The notes below the pieces were generated by a model. The model had not been told where the DNA came from. It was given only the letters and a program-made list of their open reading frames with translations, and made no database searches. The position numbers were made by a program, and so were the translations under genes. This document shows positions 22,239-33,066 of a stretch of 64,000 nucleotides of DNA, piece by piece. Position 1 is the first letter of the stretch. The number at the start of each line of letters is the position of its first letter. Source of the stretch: Gracilariopsis chorda (lineage: Eukaryota; Rhodophyta; Florideophyceae; Gracilariales; Gracilariaceae); contig NBIV01000024.1 in the NCBI GenBank assembly GCA_003194525.1, forward strand, positions 248,001-312,000, in the 5' to 3' direction.

Positions 22239-23309
22239 TTACAGCACACGAGGTGCATAATCGCAGCACGTAAAGGAGGAGGCAGTTGCACGAGCATGAT
22301 GCGCATCTTGAGCACTCTCCACAACAGAATGTGCAGCGTCAAAGCCACGTTGTCGAATGGAAAGCACGCGTGTTTTGAAAGAGTGCATGCAAGCGGAATA
22401 GCTTCTCATGTGCGCCAGCTGAAGCTGCCATTCAGAAAGCTGTTGCCAAAAGCCGTCATTAGGACACGCACATCGTCGAGCGTCTCGCACAAGCGTCCAC
22501 GCGTCTGAACGATCATAGCCCAACCACATAAGATATACAAGAACAATAAAGGCAGAACGCGAAACTCCGGCGGTACAATGCACGAGCACAACGCCATGAC
22601 TGGCCTTGACATGCGTCAAAAAAGCTACAATGTGCTCAAAGTGCATGTGAGCACGGTATTGAGAACAGTCACGCATACGGACGACAAGGTGGTGACTGAC
22701 AGAGCGCAAGGCAGGCGGTTTCTCACATAGAGATAGTACATGGGTAACACGCGAAGCTGTTACAAAGGAGTGGTTTGCAAATGGTAGCGAGCCCAACAGC
22801 AACCACGGTAAGACGCGACCAGGCGGGTCCAGCGCGGCGGAGAGGTGCCTGACGGCACGCACTGCGACGGTAGGCGCACAGCGGTTTTTGAGACGGTCAG
22901 CAAGAGCATCCAGAGCAGTAGCATCGGCGCACTGCAGCAAACGAGGGTCCTCAGCGGCCAGAGCGGGCAATCCACCTTCAACGAGAACGAGCTGATGGGC
23001 GGTAGGGAAGCATCGTCGCAAGGCAAGCAACATGCGCAGCGCAGGTGTGGTGGGACGCAGCGGGTGCGGCAGGGCGGGTGTTCCCGTATCGTAGACAAGG
23101 ATGAGACGGGAGGGGACATGAGAGGGGGGATGCGCAACGGCTCCAGGCACATGTTCGAGAAGAAAGAGGGCGGGAGGGCGCGCATCCACAACGGCGACAC
23201 GGCGAGGTCGGGGGCGCAGCAGCGCGGCGGCGGCGGCGGCCGAGACGGCGGAGACGCGCGAGGGAGCGGAGAGCGGGGGCGGCAGCGGGTCAACAGCGGC
23301 GCAGGTCAT
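22239..23309 (-). CDS. Rhodanese-like plus dual-specificity phosphatase (MKP-type)
   Basis: 356 residues from ATG 23307-23309. The N-terminal half is rhodanese-like (RRVAVVDARPPALFLLEHVP, then RLILVYDTGTPALP and HQLVLVEGGLPAL), as in the CH2/rhodanese module of MAP-kinase phosphatases. The C-terminal half is a dual-specificity phosphatase: LPWLLLGSLPFANH, RVTHVLSLCE, and the loop VLVHCTAGVSRSAFIVLVYL with nucleophile Cys245 and the invariant Arg. The general acid Asp is probably in VVRMRDCSQY. The likely role is dephosphorylating a MAP-kinase-type substrate (inference). The frame stays open to 24014 only because of GC-rich sequence shared with the divergent gene; the ATG at 23309 starts just before the rhodanese-like fold and is preferred. 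Confidence 0.8.
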   Translation of the reverse strand: MTCAAVDPLPPPLSAPSRVSAVSAAAAAALLRPRPRRVAVVDARPPALFLLEHVPGAVAHPPSHVPSRLILVYDTGTPALPHPLRPTTPALRMLLALRRCFPTAHQLVLVEGGLPALAAEDPRLLQCADATALDALADRLKNRCAPTVAVRAVRHLSAALDPPGRVLPWLLLGSLPFANHSFVTASRVTHVLSLCEKPPALRSVSHHLVVRMRDCSQYRAHMHFEHIVAFLTHVKASHGVVLVHCTAGVSRSAFIVLVYLMWLGYDRSDAWTLVRDARRCACPNDGFWQQLSEWQLQLAHMRSYSACMHSFKTRVLSIRQRGFDAAHSVVESAQDAHHARATASSFTCCDYAPRVL

Positions 23310-23604
23310 AGCGAAGACGAGGAGAAAGAGACGAAGGCGGGGCGGGCGCAGCTTGAGCTGCGGCGCAGGTGCAGAGAGTGTCGGCGAGCGAGAGGGCGAG
23401 CCAACGCGAGTGTGTGATTGCGCGCAGCTGCTGAGCGTTGCATCACGACAGCTGGCCGCCGTGGCAACGTGGCCGCGTGGCACACGTGCGCAGGCGGTTG
23501 TGCGCTGCGCTTCGCTCTGTGACAAGGCACATACACAACACCACACGCTCGACGCGCGCTGCGCTTCGGCCGGCGCGCTTTCGCTTCGCTCCGGCGGCGG
23601 CGAG
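23310..23604. promoter_or_regulatory. Putative bidirectional promoter region
   Basis: About 295 bp of GC-rich sequence between divergent start codons (phosphatase on minus, TPR-like gene on plus). No TATA box is evident. The head-to-head layout implies a shared promoter; this is inferred from spacing only. Confidence 0.4.
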
Positions 23605-25417
23605 ATGGACGCCACGGAGCAGTGGCGCAGCGCGCAGCGTCTGTTCCACTGCGACGCGTTCGAGCAGGCGGCGCGCCACACGCGTCTGGCGCTACGCGCC
23701 CACGCCCCCCCCACGCCGCAGCATGCGCTGCTCCGCGCCGATCTGTACGCCGCGCAAGTCGCGCAGCGCACCAACAGTACCTCCTCCTCCGCCGCCGCCG
23801 CCGCCGCTCCGCCTCCGCCGTCCGTTCCGCAGCTCCCGCGCGCCCTGGCGCCGCTCGCACTCCGTCTGCACCTGCACGCGGTGCGTTTCGCCGTCCAGTA
23901 CAACGCGGCGCTGCTCCGCGCCGCTCCGCCGTCGCCGCCAAGTGCGCCGCACTTGCACTCACAGCACGCCCTGCGCGCCTTGTTCGCCGACCTCAGCACC
24001 GCCATCCCGCTCATGCTCCACTCTGTTGCACGCCACGACGTGACCGCCGCTCGTCTGTTCGCCGCCTCGGCGCCCGATCTGTCCCCAGTGGAGCGCCGCG
24101 CGCTGGCGCGATGTGCTCACAACGCTGCCGCCGTGCACGAGCTCAAAGCGGCGCACCTGCTGCGATCCACCTCCCCCGATCATTCGCATCTCTCCGTCGC
24201 GTCGGAGCACGTGCAACTGGCGCTTGCGCTGCGTCAACTGCAGGTGGCCGCCGATGCCAATTGCGAATGCACGGCCTACACGCGCGCGCGCTACTTGGAA
24301 GCGCTCATCGCCGCGTCGGCACACGATTACGCACGCGCCACATCCGCCGTGCAATCGCAATCCAATCATGACCCGTCACTGTACCTAGTGGCCTTGCTCA
24401 ATGTTCTGTCGCACAAAAACGCCGATGCATCGTTATCGCACCTGGCCGCACGGTCGTATAGAAGCACCGATTGTGTGGCGCTCATGGCTCGTTGCACCAT
24501 GTCTCGACGTGAACATCAACACGCTGTGCAGCAGTGGTGTACCGTGCTCAGCGCGCAACCCAGCCGCAGAGCCGCTTTAGTGGCGGCTGCGGAGGCGTTT
24601 CACAACGTGGGTGCATTTGACAAGGAGCAACGCATGCTCGCGCTCGCCATCGGTACGCAAGCGTTGCCGCAGCCGTGTACCGCGCGCGCAATCAGTGTTT
24701 GCAAGCGCCAAGTGCACGAAACGCAACTGCTGCATCAACGGGCGCGGGCGCTGATCGCTTGCGCAGAATACGACAGCGCGGCGGCGTTACCCGAAGCAGC
24801 GCACTTGCCCGACGCGGAGAGGGCGTTTGTGGCGTTACGACGAAATCAACTCGATGAGGCAAAACGGCTTGCGAGGCAAGGCACGCGCGATGAGCGGGTG
24901 GCGGCGCGCATATTGAGCCGACTCTGCGAGGCGGAGGCTGCGGTGAGAGAAGGGGACGCCAACACAGCGAACGAATGTCTGTGGCATGGCGTGAGGGAAA
25001 CGGAGTTACGGGACGATGATGATGATGATGCGCTTGCTTTGAGGGGCGTGCTGTACCATAACCGCGGCGTTTTGCACGGAGGAGCGGCGTCCTTCGTGGC
25101 CGCGGACGAGGAACTTGCGGCGGCGCATACGGCGTTCGGCAAAATTGGTGGCGCTTTGCGAGAGTGGGCGCGCAGACGCGCTCTGCTGGCCGCTTTCGGT
25201 AGAGCCACTTTGCTGGCCGTGCGCGGGGACTGGGACGACGCTTGTAGCTTCTGGGGCGCCGTGCGCGCGCTGCGTGATGGCGATGACGTTGACGTTGACG
25301 TTGACGTTGACGTTGACGTTGACGCGCGGCGCGGAGAGGAGCAGTTGGAGCGCGTGCTGGACGACGTCGGCGACGGCCAGTTGCGGAAACTGGACGCCGT
25401 GCTGATGGCGCGCAGCG

Positions 25418-25451
<34 letters not shown>

Positions 25452-25455
25452 ATAG
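23605..25455 (+). CDS. TPR-like helical repeat protein, unknown function
   Basis: 616 residues from ATG 23605 (MDATEQWRSAQRLFHCDAFE). Ala/Leu-rich helical pairs run through the protein with TPR-like spacing: ARYLEALIAASAHDYARATS, AVQQWCTVLSAQPSRRAALV, AAEAFHNVGAFDKEQRMLAL, and RRALLAAFGRATLLAVRGDW near the end. Overall it suggests a scaffold subunit; a TRAPPC12-like protein is one possibility I cannot confirm. Two microsatellites are translated: (GACGTT)6 at 25285-25320 as alternating Asp-Val, and (GCC)n at 25419-25450 as a C-terminal poly-Arg tail. An Asp run lies at 25014-25029. The frame extends upstream to 23353, but that part overlaps the divergent promoter. Confidence 0.65.
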
Positions 25456-25590
25456 TGGCACACGTGGCGCTGTAAGCTCAGTGGCGGTTTTTTGTGTTGC
25501 GTCGTCATGGCTCTCAGAGAGAGAGAGACCAAAACGCAACCCGCGTCGCGCCCACGCGCTTGCGCTTCGCTCAGCGCGCTCCGTCAGAAC

Positions 25591-27159
25591 ATGGGCTCCC
25601 AATTGCCCCACCCCGACGACACCGCGCCTTCGCCCGTCGCCCCGCCCGCCGCCGCCGCCCTCCATCCGTCCGCCCTGCGCACCCGCCGAGTTCTGGAGGC
25701 CGCCGCCTCCGCCAGGAAGGACGTCTCTTCCTTCGTTACCAATCTCACCTCCCCTAAACCACCACGCGCCCCTACTTCCGCTAAAAACGCACGCAGACGC
25801 TCGCTCGTGCCCGTCGACGACTCGTTCCGAACCCGCCTCACCGAGCTTGAGCAGCAGCTCGCCGAGAGGGATGGCGCGCTTTTGCAACTCAAGAAACAGC
25901 TTGGAAGGGCGCTCATAAAGGCTAGACATGTGCAGCAACAACGCGATACCTCACATGCTAAACTTGCTCCATTGGCCGCTTCCATACGTAAACAACACGC
26001 TGCCTTATTGGTTTCTCATACCACTTGCGCCACGCTCGTTGATGAAGTCGTTGCTTGTATTGATGTAATGCGCACTGAGTGTGATTTTCATGCCCAGACC
26101 AACCGCTTTCGTTCCGCTGTGGAGGACGTCGTGTCCGCTTTGGAGCTTGCTAAGACCAAACTGGCCCAACCGTTACCCACTTTGCTGCACCCCGACGTCG
26201 TTGACGACGACGATACTAAGAGTGTCGCTTCTTTCGCTTCGTCCCTTGGCGACGATCGAGATGCTCACATCGACACCCTCGTTGAACTTGTTCAGTTGCT
26301 CGAATCCAGGATTTCTACCTCCGTCGCTCCCAACGTTTCTCAACTTGTTTTGAGAGCAAAACGAACCATTAATTATGCACGAGACCCGGAACACTCTCAC
26401 TCCCGTCTCACAACCGCGCTTTCTGAAAATGGCAACCACAAACAACACCCCGACCGCATGCATTCTTCTTCCGCCCCCGACTCCGAACAATCACGCCTGG
26501 ACGACGCCAACAAACAGTTGCACGATATGAATGCGCGCGTTAGCGCGCTGCAAAAACTCGCAGAGAGAGCCGTCAAGTCGGATGAAATCCTAGCTAAGAA
26601 TATCCAACTTGAAGCTCAACTTGGTGCCGCTAAGAAAACTATTCAACGACTTCTTCAAAAACGATGTTCTACCTCCAACTCTAATCGATTCGCCCCCGTT
26701 TCCACCTCTGATCGTGCTGCTTTACCCACTTTTAGACACACTGCAGATGCTTCGTCCTTGCCTGTCCCACCTCCGCCACCCTCGGATACGGTGCGCAGAA
26801 TTCTGGACTGGAGAAAACGCGCTTACGAAAACCAAGCTATGCCTCCATCTGCTGCCAGTGCTGCTGCTCCTGGTGCTGTTGTTGCTGGCGCTGCTGGATC
26901 TGTAGGCGCCGATCGTCGCTCTCTTGTGGAGCCTGACATTGGTGCTGCAAATGATGTCAATTCTGTTGTGGATAGTTTCGGTTCGATTAGCGCTCAGAGT
27001 ATGCCGGTGCAGGGCTTTCTGAAGAGGCGCGATTCGTTTCTGTCTGCTGGCGGTATCAGTACTGCTGGTGAAGAAATCATGCTTGCTAACGGAAGAAATC
27101 CCTTCGCGTCTTCAAGAGCTGCACATCGTGTGGATGGTTTGCGGGGTTTGCTAGGATGA
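25591..27159 (+). CDS. Coiled-coil protein, unknown
   Basis: 522 residues from ATG 25591 (MGSQLPHPDDTAPSPVAPP); ATG 25507 is an in-frame alternative only 52 bp after the previous gene. After a Pro/Ala-rich head come clear heptads (TRLTELEQQLAERDGALLQL, ALQKLAERAVKSDEILAKNI, LEAQLGAAKKTIQRLLQKR). A Pro-rich hinge (PVPPPPPSDTVRRILDWRKR) and a Gly/Ser/Ala-rich tail follow. It looks like a cytoskeletal or centrosome-type structural protein, with no recognisable catalytic domain. Single exon, no lesions. Confidence 0.7.
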   Translation: MGSQLPHPDDTAPSPVAPPAAAALHPSALRTRRVLEAAASARKDVSSFVTNLTSPKPPRAPTSAKNARRRSLVPVDDSFRTRLTELEQQLAERDGALLQLKKQLGRALIKARHVQQQRDTSHAKLAPLAASIRKQHAALLVSHTTCATLVDEVVACIDVMRTECDFHAQTNRFRSAVEDVVSALELAKTKLAQPLPTLLHPDVVDDDDTKSVASFASSLGDDRDAHIDTLVELVQLLESRISTSVAPNVSQLVLRAKRTINYARDPEHSHSRLTTALSENGNHKQHPDRMHSSSAPDSEQSRLDDANKQLHDMNARVSALQKLAERAVKSDEILAKNIQLEAQLGAAKKTIQRLLQKRCSTSNSNRFAPVSTSDRAALPTFRHTADASSLPVPPPPPSDTVRRILDWRKRAYENQAMPPSAASAAAPGAVVAGAAGSVGADRRSLVEPDIGAANDVNSVVDSFGSISAQSMPVQGFLKRRDSFLSAGGISTAGEEIMLANGRNPFASSRAAHRVDGLRGLLG

Positions 27160-28025
27160 GGTTGGTTTCTAACTTTTTTTTTGGTCTGTGGTCTCTGACA
27201 GATATGTGGGTTACGCAAGTGGGAGTTTCCTCTTCGCGTTTTGGAGTCGAGCTAGCTATTGTCTTTTGCAGCGTTCTTGGAGTGGGCGTGGTGTCTGGTG
27301 CGCTCGCTGGTTACTGGTACTCGATCACACAATGTGCCCCGTTTGTACTATTCACGTTTCCCACGTCCTGCACAAGATCTCTTGGTTGTTTTTGGAGTGG
27401 GTGAGGTCTCTTGTGCGTTGGTATTCTCTTAATGGAGATTTGTTATTCCGCTTAGACCAGCTAGTTTACCGCTGCACGTCTCATAACTTTGTCAACGTCG
27501 CCATAACAATTAATGTCATACTTAATTCTTCAAATGCTGGTGGAGCGGTTCTCGCCTTTTGAATTCTCTAATGCGTTCATTTGCCCAAACGCTTGCTTTC
27601 ACACTGAAGGGTTCAAGCTGCGTGGCAGCTAAAGGACTATCCTTTCGTCCCCTAAGATCCTAAACCCTTACCATGCGTATTTTCCATGCACCCTCTCACG
27701 CCGTTGCAAATCAGCTTCTGTGGATATCGCTCAATATCTTGGCCTGATCTAAAATATGGTTGGTTGGTTACTGTTACGAGCCGTGCCCCTAATTCCGAAG
27801 GAGCGGTATTCACTGCTAGTGTATAGAAGTCTAATCATTTATTCGGCGGCTGACTTCCCCTAATAGACTCAATCGCATCTCCATTTGGCTTCCTCGTTCG
27901 GCGTATCTTCATCGTCTTTTGTACTCTTTTCTGAAGGTCGGCACACCTCGGCGTTTATGCTCATCATAAACCGCTTAACCCTATCTTAGCGGAAATCCGC
28001 CGAACTTTGTAGAGAAGTGAGGGAT
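27160..28025. other. Intergenic; no gene seen
   Basis: T-rich just after the coiled-coil gene (3'-UTR-like, a T8 run at about 27173). I found no conserved frame, inverted repeat or tandem repeat. Confidence 0.4.
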
Positions 28026-28893
28026 TTCAAATATCGCATTGGGACTGAACAGAGCCAGCACTTGGTTTCGATCCGAGGTTCTCCTGCAGAAAGTCGCGCA
28101 ATTTTGCTATATCATGCCAGTCGTTTTCCTCAATGGACATGGTTTGCTCGCTGTTGCACCAGCCCAGCGTACCTCTTTTAGCACCAAGCGGTTAACCAAT
28201 TGGTCGAGCCGAGTCGAAATCAATGAGAGTAGCGTTATCGTCCGTATCAAGCATGATACTTTTGGGGGTTGATGTCGTTGTGACACATATTTAGAGAGTG
28301 AAGATGTTTCACAGCTTGTTCGACCTGAGCGAGGCACTTCTCTATGTCCAAATCTGATGGTGAACGGCGCAAACGCACGTTCAGATCTTCGGTGTACTTC
28401 TTGAGACATATTCCAACGACACGAGAGTCGCTTTCTAGGCACCCATATTACGTGACAAGGTTTGGGTGAAGTCGAAGGCGAATCTTCTCACATATCTGGA
28501 CTTCAGAGCGTACACTTTCAGCGATGGTATAGTCTTGAACTGCTTTGTATGATGTAAGTCTTGGTCTTTTGATGAAGATATCATGCGAGTCTGCGCAGGG
28601 CGCCAAAGTAAACGAAGAATCAAAAGCCGGATAGATGTGCTCTTGGAGTACCAGCATCGATTCAACGTCGCTTAAATCCAGGTCAGTTTGAGAGTAGAAT
28701 CGATATGGGACTTCTGCCTAGAAATACGTTTTGCACAGGTGTATATGACGACAGTGTGGTGCAACGAAGGAGTGCCGTCTTCATGGTTTTTGAAGAAAGT
28801 GCTCTTTCGGAGCATTTGGAGGGATGCAAGCTCGATGATAGATGGATTTGGCGACGAATGCGAAAGCGAACTTGATGAGCTCGGGAGTGCCAT
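28026..28893 (-). pseudogene. Decayed protein-kinase-like gene
   Basis: The minus strand reads SVRSEVQICEKIRLRLHPNL, stop, YGCLESDSRVVGICLKKYTE, VEQAVKHLHSLNMCHNDINP. After a frame change near 28265 it reads IMLDTDDNATLIDFDSARPI, KRGTLGW, WHDIAKLRDFLQENLG. Recognisable kinase features are the EV(A/Q)IxE helix with HPNLV, the catalytic-loop-like HNDINP (HxDxxxxN), and a DFDSA segment in place of DFG followed by GTLGW in the activation loop. A TAA near 28448, a frameshift and a second TAA near 28200 make it a pseudogene. It resembles the divergent kinase-like genes often amplified in fungi and red algae (general knowledge). Confidence 0.6.
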
Positions 28894-28975
28894 TATTCGA
28901 GAAGGTGATGAGAACGACGGTACTAACGGTAGTCTACAGGGGAACTCTGATTGGAGTGGGCCACACTATTTTTGA

Positions 28976-30067
28976 ACGCTATTTTCTTGAGCACCTCACA
29001 TATACATATTAGTGTGGCCCTCACTAATCTAATGTAATATATTATATTGGTCCGCCACACTATATTTGTTACCCACACTCTAGACCTCTACTACTATCTA
29101 TTATTCTGGTGGTTAATGCCGTTGCCTCGGACGTGGAGGCACTCCGTAAACACACACGCACATGCAGTTCTGTTCGTCCTTCTTCTCTACCGCAGTTGAC
29201 AAATGCTGTTGACGAAGGGTGTGTGTGTGTGTTTATATGAGCTCGTGTCTCTAATTCCAAGCCTACGGTAGGGGTTACATTTGGAAGAACCCCTCTCTCT
29301 CTAGATATACCAGTAGCTTTTCTGGCCATGCCCTTACTATTGATTCGGCATCAGAACACTGCCTTTCTCGGAGAGGTGGGAGCTCTCGACGTCGGGATGC
29401 CCTTTTCGGCGGCATCTAAGAACGAAATGGTCGAGAACAATTAAATGATATTTCAAACGAAAGCTTCTAGGAACTTTTCAAAACCAACATGAGATCGAAA
29501 GGGAGAGCGTTGCTTTTCGACATGCTTAGGTCTTTGGGAGCGGAGTCTGGCAAAGGGCAATGAAGTAACTGAACCCTTTGGGACATATTCCCCAACTTGC
29601 AAACAGTTGTAATTTAACCAGAGTGATACGTATAGGTCGCCGCCAGAACCATCATAGAAACGTTCCTTTGTAAGTAAAGGGGATTTTCTCTTCTTTATAT
29701 CTGGAAAACGAGAGAGCTTGACATCTCCACAGGGGTCAGGAATCCAAGATATTCATGACCAGGCCGATCGAAAAGATCAAGATAGAGGGTGGCCTTCTGA
29801 ATGAGATGGGAGGCCACCTTCCACCTGCTCTCCTGGAGAAGCGAAATCAACACATGGTCTTGACGTTGCATTTTGTCTGGAATCCAGACTTTGGATGGCT
29901 ATCATACTATTTGCATGAGCGGATACAGGCCCTAACAAATAATGTTCATTTACGTGAGAACGTAGTGCAAGACTCGCCCACGACTTCTCATGGTATAAAC
30001 AAAGTACAATATCTAGAATGCATGCAGATCCGCACATCACATCGTGTTGGGAGTTCTCTTCTCTACG
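28976..30067. other. Intergenic; low-complexity only
   Basis: Contains two related short motifs, GGCCACACTATTTTTG (near 28960) and CGCCACACTATATTTG (near 29053), around a TAATATATTATATT palindrome, plus a (GT)n run near 29220. No coding frame has recognisable features. The last 300 bp form the upstream region of the O-fucosyltransferase-like gene. Confidence 0.4.
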
Positions 30068-31309
30068 ATGAAGCGGAACATGGGACCTCTTCCCTCTATT
30101 GAGGTCAGGTCGACCGAGAGAAGAAGTGCCCTGCTCCTTTGCTTTCTCATTCAGATCTATTTCGCTCTTGGAAGCTCTTCCAACTCGAACGCGCCAGAGT
30201 ACATGTATGGATTCGACACTTGGAAGAATGCCACCAAAACTTACATCCTTACCAACCTTCATTGGTGGGAGTCCACCGATCACCAGCTCACTACAATCAT
30301 TACATTGCTGTCGTTAGCGCAAAACACGAGCTCGATTGCGGTGATTCCGCCATTTCCAGGCAAGGATGCATCTCGTAATTCAAACAAGTCGCTTATCGGG
30401 GACTTCTTCGACATCACTGGCATTAAACAAGTACAGTCCGCGCTCACTTTTGCAGACTTCTTGAAATCTGATGAATACCGTCAACTCAAAGCAGAACAAA
30501 CGGGCACTGTTCCACTTCCCAAAGGTTCTCAAGAGGAATACGAACTGCGGCTTCAATTCTATGGCCGTCTACAAGATACGAGTGTTGCACTTTCCATGCC
30601 CCCAATTGACCCGGAGAACACCAGTCAGAAATGCAATCGATTTGGCGGAACGATTCACGTATCAGCGGATGGAAGAACTCGGTTTGTGTTCCTGGACAGA
30701 ATCCACTTCCTGCACTTTTGTACGGAAAAGTTCATGCCGTGGTGGTACACGATTCGACATCGAATTGAACCAAGGGCACCCTTTTTCGAGGTTGCAGATC
30801 GATACATGTCTGATAAAACCAAACCCTTTTCAGTCGTTCATCTTAACGATGTACTGGAACTTCAGAAGGAAAGAGGGGAAGAAGAAGTTGAACGGTACGC
30901 ACGACAAATTGTAGACGCTCTGCGAAAGCACCAAGCGCTCAGTGGAACGTTGTACATTGTTTCAGCAAAGGATGGGAACAACGTGAAACAAGTAGTGAAA
31001 CTACTGAAGGAAGAATTTGAGAATATTCACGATTGCACCACCGTGTTCAACTGCCTCGCAGAAATTCCCAGAGATGTTTTCAGAACAGTTTTGCCAGAAA
31101 ACGAGTTTGACTCGTTGTTCAAGTCCGAATCGTCCTTGAAGCATGTGGAATGGGCGTTGGGTGCAAGGGCACAGCTGTTCGTGGGGAATATTCACTCACC
31201 GTTCTCCAGGAATATTTGCCTGTACCGAAAGATGCACGGTGCTCCGTATTCGATGCTCAAAGGTTTTGGGGAGTTGCGCAAAGTATGGACATGGAACTTG
31301 ATTCGTTGA
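30068..31309 (+). CDS. O-fucosyltransferase-like (GT65/68-type) secretory protein
   Basis: 413 residues from ATG 30068. A basic N-terminus is followed by one hydrophobic signal-anchor (SALLLCFLIQIYFALGSSS), giving a type II membrane or secreted protein. C-terminal features fit the GDP-fucose O-FucT fold: a sugar-nucleotide-site-like strand PFSVVHLNDVLELQKERG, YIVSAKDGNNVKQVVKLLKE, and the late segment ARAQLFVGNIHSPFSRNICL, where O-FucTs have the (V/F)xGN.xSSFS motif. It would transfer a sugar to protein Ser/Thr in the ER or Golgi (inferred). Single exon, convergent with the thioredoxin-fold gene downstream. Confidence 0.6.
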   Translation: MKRNMGPLPSIEVRSTERRSALLLCFLIQIYFALGSSSNSNAPEYMYGFDTWKNATKTYILTNLHWWESTDHQLTTIITLLSLAQNTSSIAVIPPFPGKDASRNSNKSLIGDFFDITGIKQVQSALTFADFLKSDEYRQLKAEQTGTVPLPKGSQEEYELRLQFYGRLQDTSVALSMPPIDPENTSQKCNRFGGTIHVSADGRTRFVFLDRIHFLHFCTEKFMPWWYTIRHRIEPRAPFFEVADRYMSDKTKPFSVVHLNDVLELQKERGEEEVERYARQIVDALRKHQALSGTLYIVSAKDGNNVKQVVKLLKEEFENIHDCTTVFNCLAEIPRDVFRTVLPENEFDSLFKSESSLKHVEWALGARAQLFVGNIHSPFSRNICLYRKMHGAPYSMLKGFGELRKVWTWNLIR

Positions 31310-31542
31310 CACAGAACACACCGTAGAGTGAAGTCTCGTGTCATACATAACGGATGAAAGGATCGATAGATATGGCACACAAAGAAATAAAAACAATCCC
31401 ATGTACTCAAGGTATACGTACTAGTTACAATAGACAGAATAGTTATGTGTGTATATATACTAAGCCCCCCTCTCTCCGATAACACCGGAGTACGAAACGC
31501 AGGGATACAAAAAGCAGAAGACAGCGTAAGTGTGGAGCATTA

Positions 31543-32673
31543 TCACAGCTCTTCCTTAGTCCCGAGATCGACCAGGGTAGCTACTCGATGGTTCTCGTAC
31601 ATCTGATGAACATGTTCTTGATGCTCTTGGTCATTAGCAAATATGACACCTCTTTCCTTCATAGCTTGATATTCCTCCTCTGTCAAACTGTAGCTGTGAA
31701 CCTGTGCATCATCATCAGGCACCATACCCAATTCGAACATAACGCGGTCAGAAATGAATTGGATGATGTTTTCAGTATCATCCAGGTCGTCATGACACGG
31801 GATAGGTGTCTTGCACCTGGGCAAATCGTTAACATCACATGCAGGAAAGTAAAGACAAGAAGGGGTATCCTGCAAATGAAAGCGGGTCAACAGAGATTGA
31901 TCTTCACTAACATTGGCGAGGGAAATGGTGACATTATCAGCAGCGGTAAAAGCACTACTCGCCTGGCGCCATTGACGGATAACGTGGCTTACGAAGGGGT
32001 CATGATCGTCGTAGAAGAGGACAATAAAGCGAGTAGATGGACGTGCATACACCAAGGAATCAAAATTGTGCGATGTGAGGGGTGTAGGTTCGCGAATACC
32101 GGATTTGCCAACTCCATCATCATAAACGGCTTCTCTTTCATGAGGGGTGAGATCGGCTTCGGGACGACTGGTAGCACGCGATCCTAAATTGTATGGATGT
32201 TTGTTTCGCCATCTGAGGAAGGATTGTCGCGACTGAATGGAGATGGTTTGCGAGGCTGTTTGGTTGTTGACGAATTCGGCTATGATTTCAGCCCATCGCC
32301 AATCGGAGAACTCTGCGGGTGAATGGGAGGGGTTTTGCAAATCGAATTGGGAGGGGAAGAAGAGAATTGAGGGAAAACCTGTGACGCGAAGCGTTTGTGC
32401 TATGGCCGGCTGTTGGTCCGCATCGGCGCGAGCTACAATTACGGCCGGTTGAGAGCTCACTGCTTTGGCTAGTGCGCGAATCTCCGAGGTTAAAGCGCGA
32501 CAATGGTCGCACCAATTGACGGTCAAGAAAAGCAAGAAGGGACGCTTTCCCAGATGAGAAACGAAAGCATCGTACGAAATGTGCTCAACAAACTCGGCAA
32601 CAAGCGGGGCAATTTGGCAACAAGACACAAGCAAAAGCACAAGGAGAGTAATTTGACGATGAGAGCGATGCAT
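31543..32673 (-). CDS. ER thioredoxin-fold protein (PDI-like)
   Basis: 376 residues. A signal peptide (QITLLVLLLVSCCQIAPLVA) is followed by a thioredoxin domain with active site WCDHC at 54-58. The fold's cis-Pro is in VTGFPSILFF. A second thioredoxin-like region follows (FDSLVYARPSTRFIVLFYDD to LQDTPSCLYF) without a CxxC motif. The likely role is disulfide formation or isomerisation in the secretory pathway. No KDEL-type signal is seen; the C-terminus is DLGTKEEL, whose final EEL loosely resembles one. Confidence 0.75.
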   Translation of the reverse strand: MHRSHRQITLLVLLLVSCCQIAPLVAEFVEHISYDAFVSHLGKRPFLLFLTVNWCDHCRALTSEIRALAKAVSSQPAVIVARADADQQPAIAQTLRVTGFPSILFFPSQFDLQNPSHSPAEFSDWRWAEIIAEFVNNQTASQTISIQSRQSFLRWRNKHPYNLGSRATSRPEADLTPHEREAVYDDGVGKSGIREPTPLTSHNFDSLVYARPSTRFIVLFYDDHDPFVSHVIRQWRQASSAFTAADNVTISLANVSEDQSLLTRFHLQDTPSCLYFPACDVNDLPRCKTPIPCHDDLDDTENIIQFISDRVMFELGMVPDDDAQVHSYSLTEEEYQAMKERGVIFANDQEHQEHVHQMYENHRVATLVDLGTKEEL

Positions 32674-33066
32674 TGCGCAAGATGAGAAAAGATGGAACAG
32701 AGAAGGAAGCCATGGTGAGGTGAAGTGGGGGTGAAATGATGAGAAACGGTGCGGAGAGAAGATTGTGTTGGGGGAGGAAGGGCGGTATGGCGCAGGGCGT
32801 AGGAGGCGGATTTGAAGCGTGAACGGATTTTACGGTGACGCTGATTGGCGCAAAAGACAGCGACCAAAATTGCGCGCATTTGGGACGAAACGACACGCGA
32901 AGGCGGCGATGCGTTGGTTGCGGCTGACAGCCGTGTCGCGAGACGCATGCGGCATGTGCCGCAGACGACGCAGCGCCGGTAGTGTCCCCCTTGTGCAGCG
33001 TCGAACGTGTGTAGTGAGGACGCGAATTAGATATGTGCGGGCTGGAGAATGTGCTGTGATAGCGGG
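32674..33066. other. Intergenic; no gene seen
   Basis: 5' region of the thioredoxin-fold gene and 3' region of the next minus-strand gene. Short open frames on both strands have no support. Confidence 0.4.

Noticed and set aside
23310-24014. Long N-terminal extension of the phosphatase frame
   Set aside because: Overlaps the start of the divergent TPR-like gene in GC-rich DNA; low-complexity Arg/Cys/Ala sequence with no domain.
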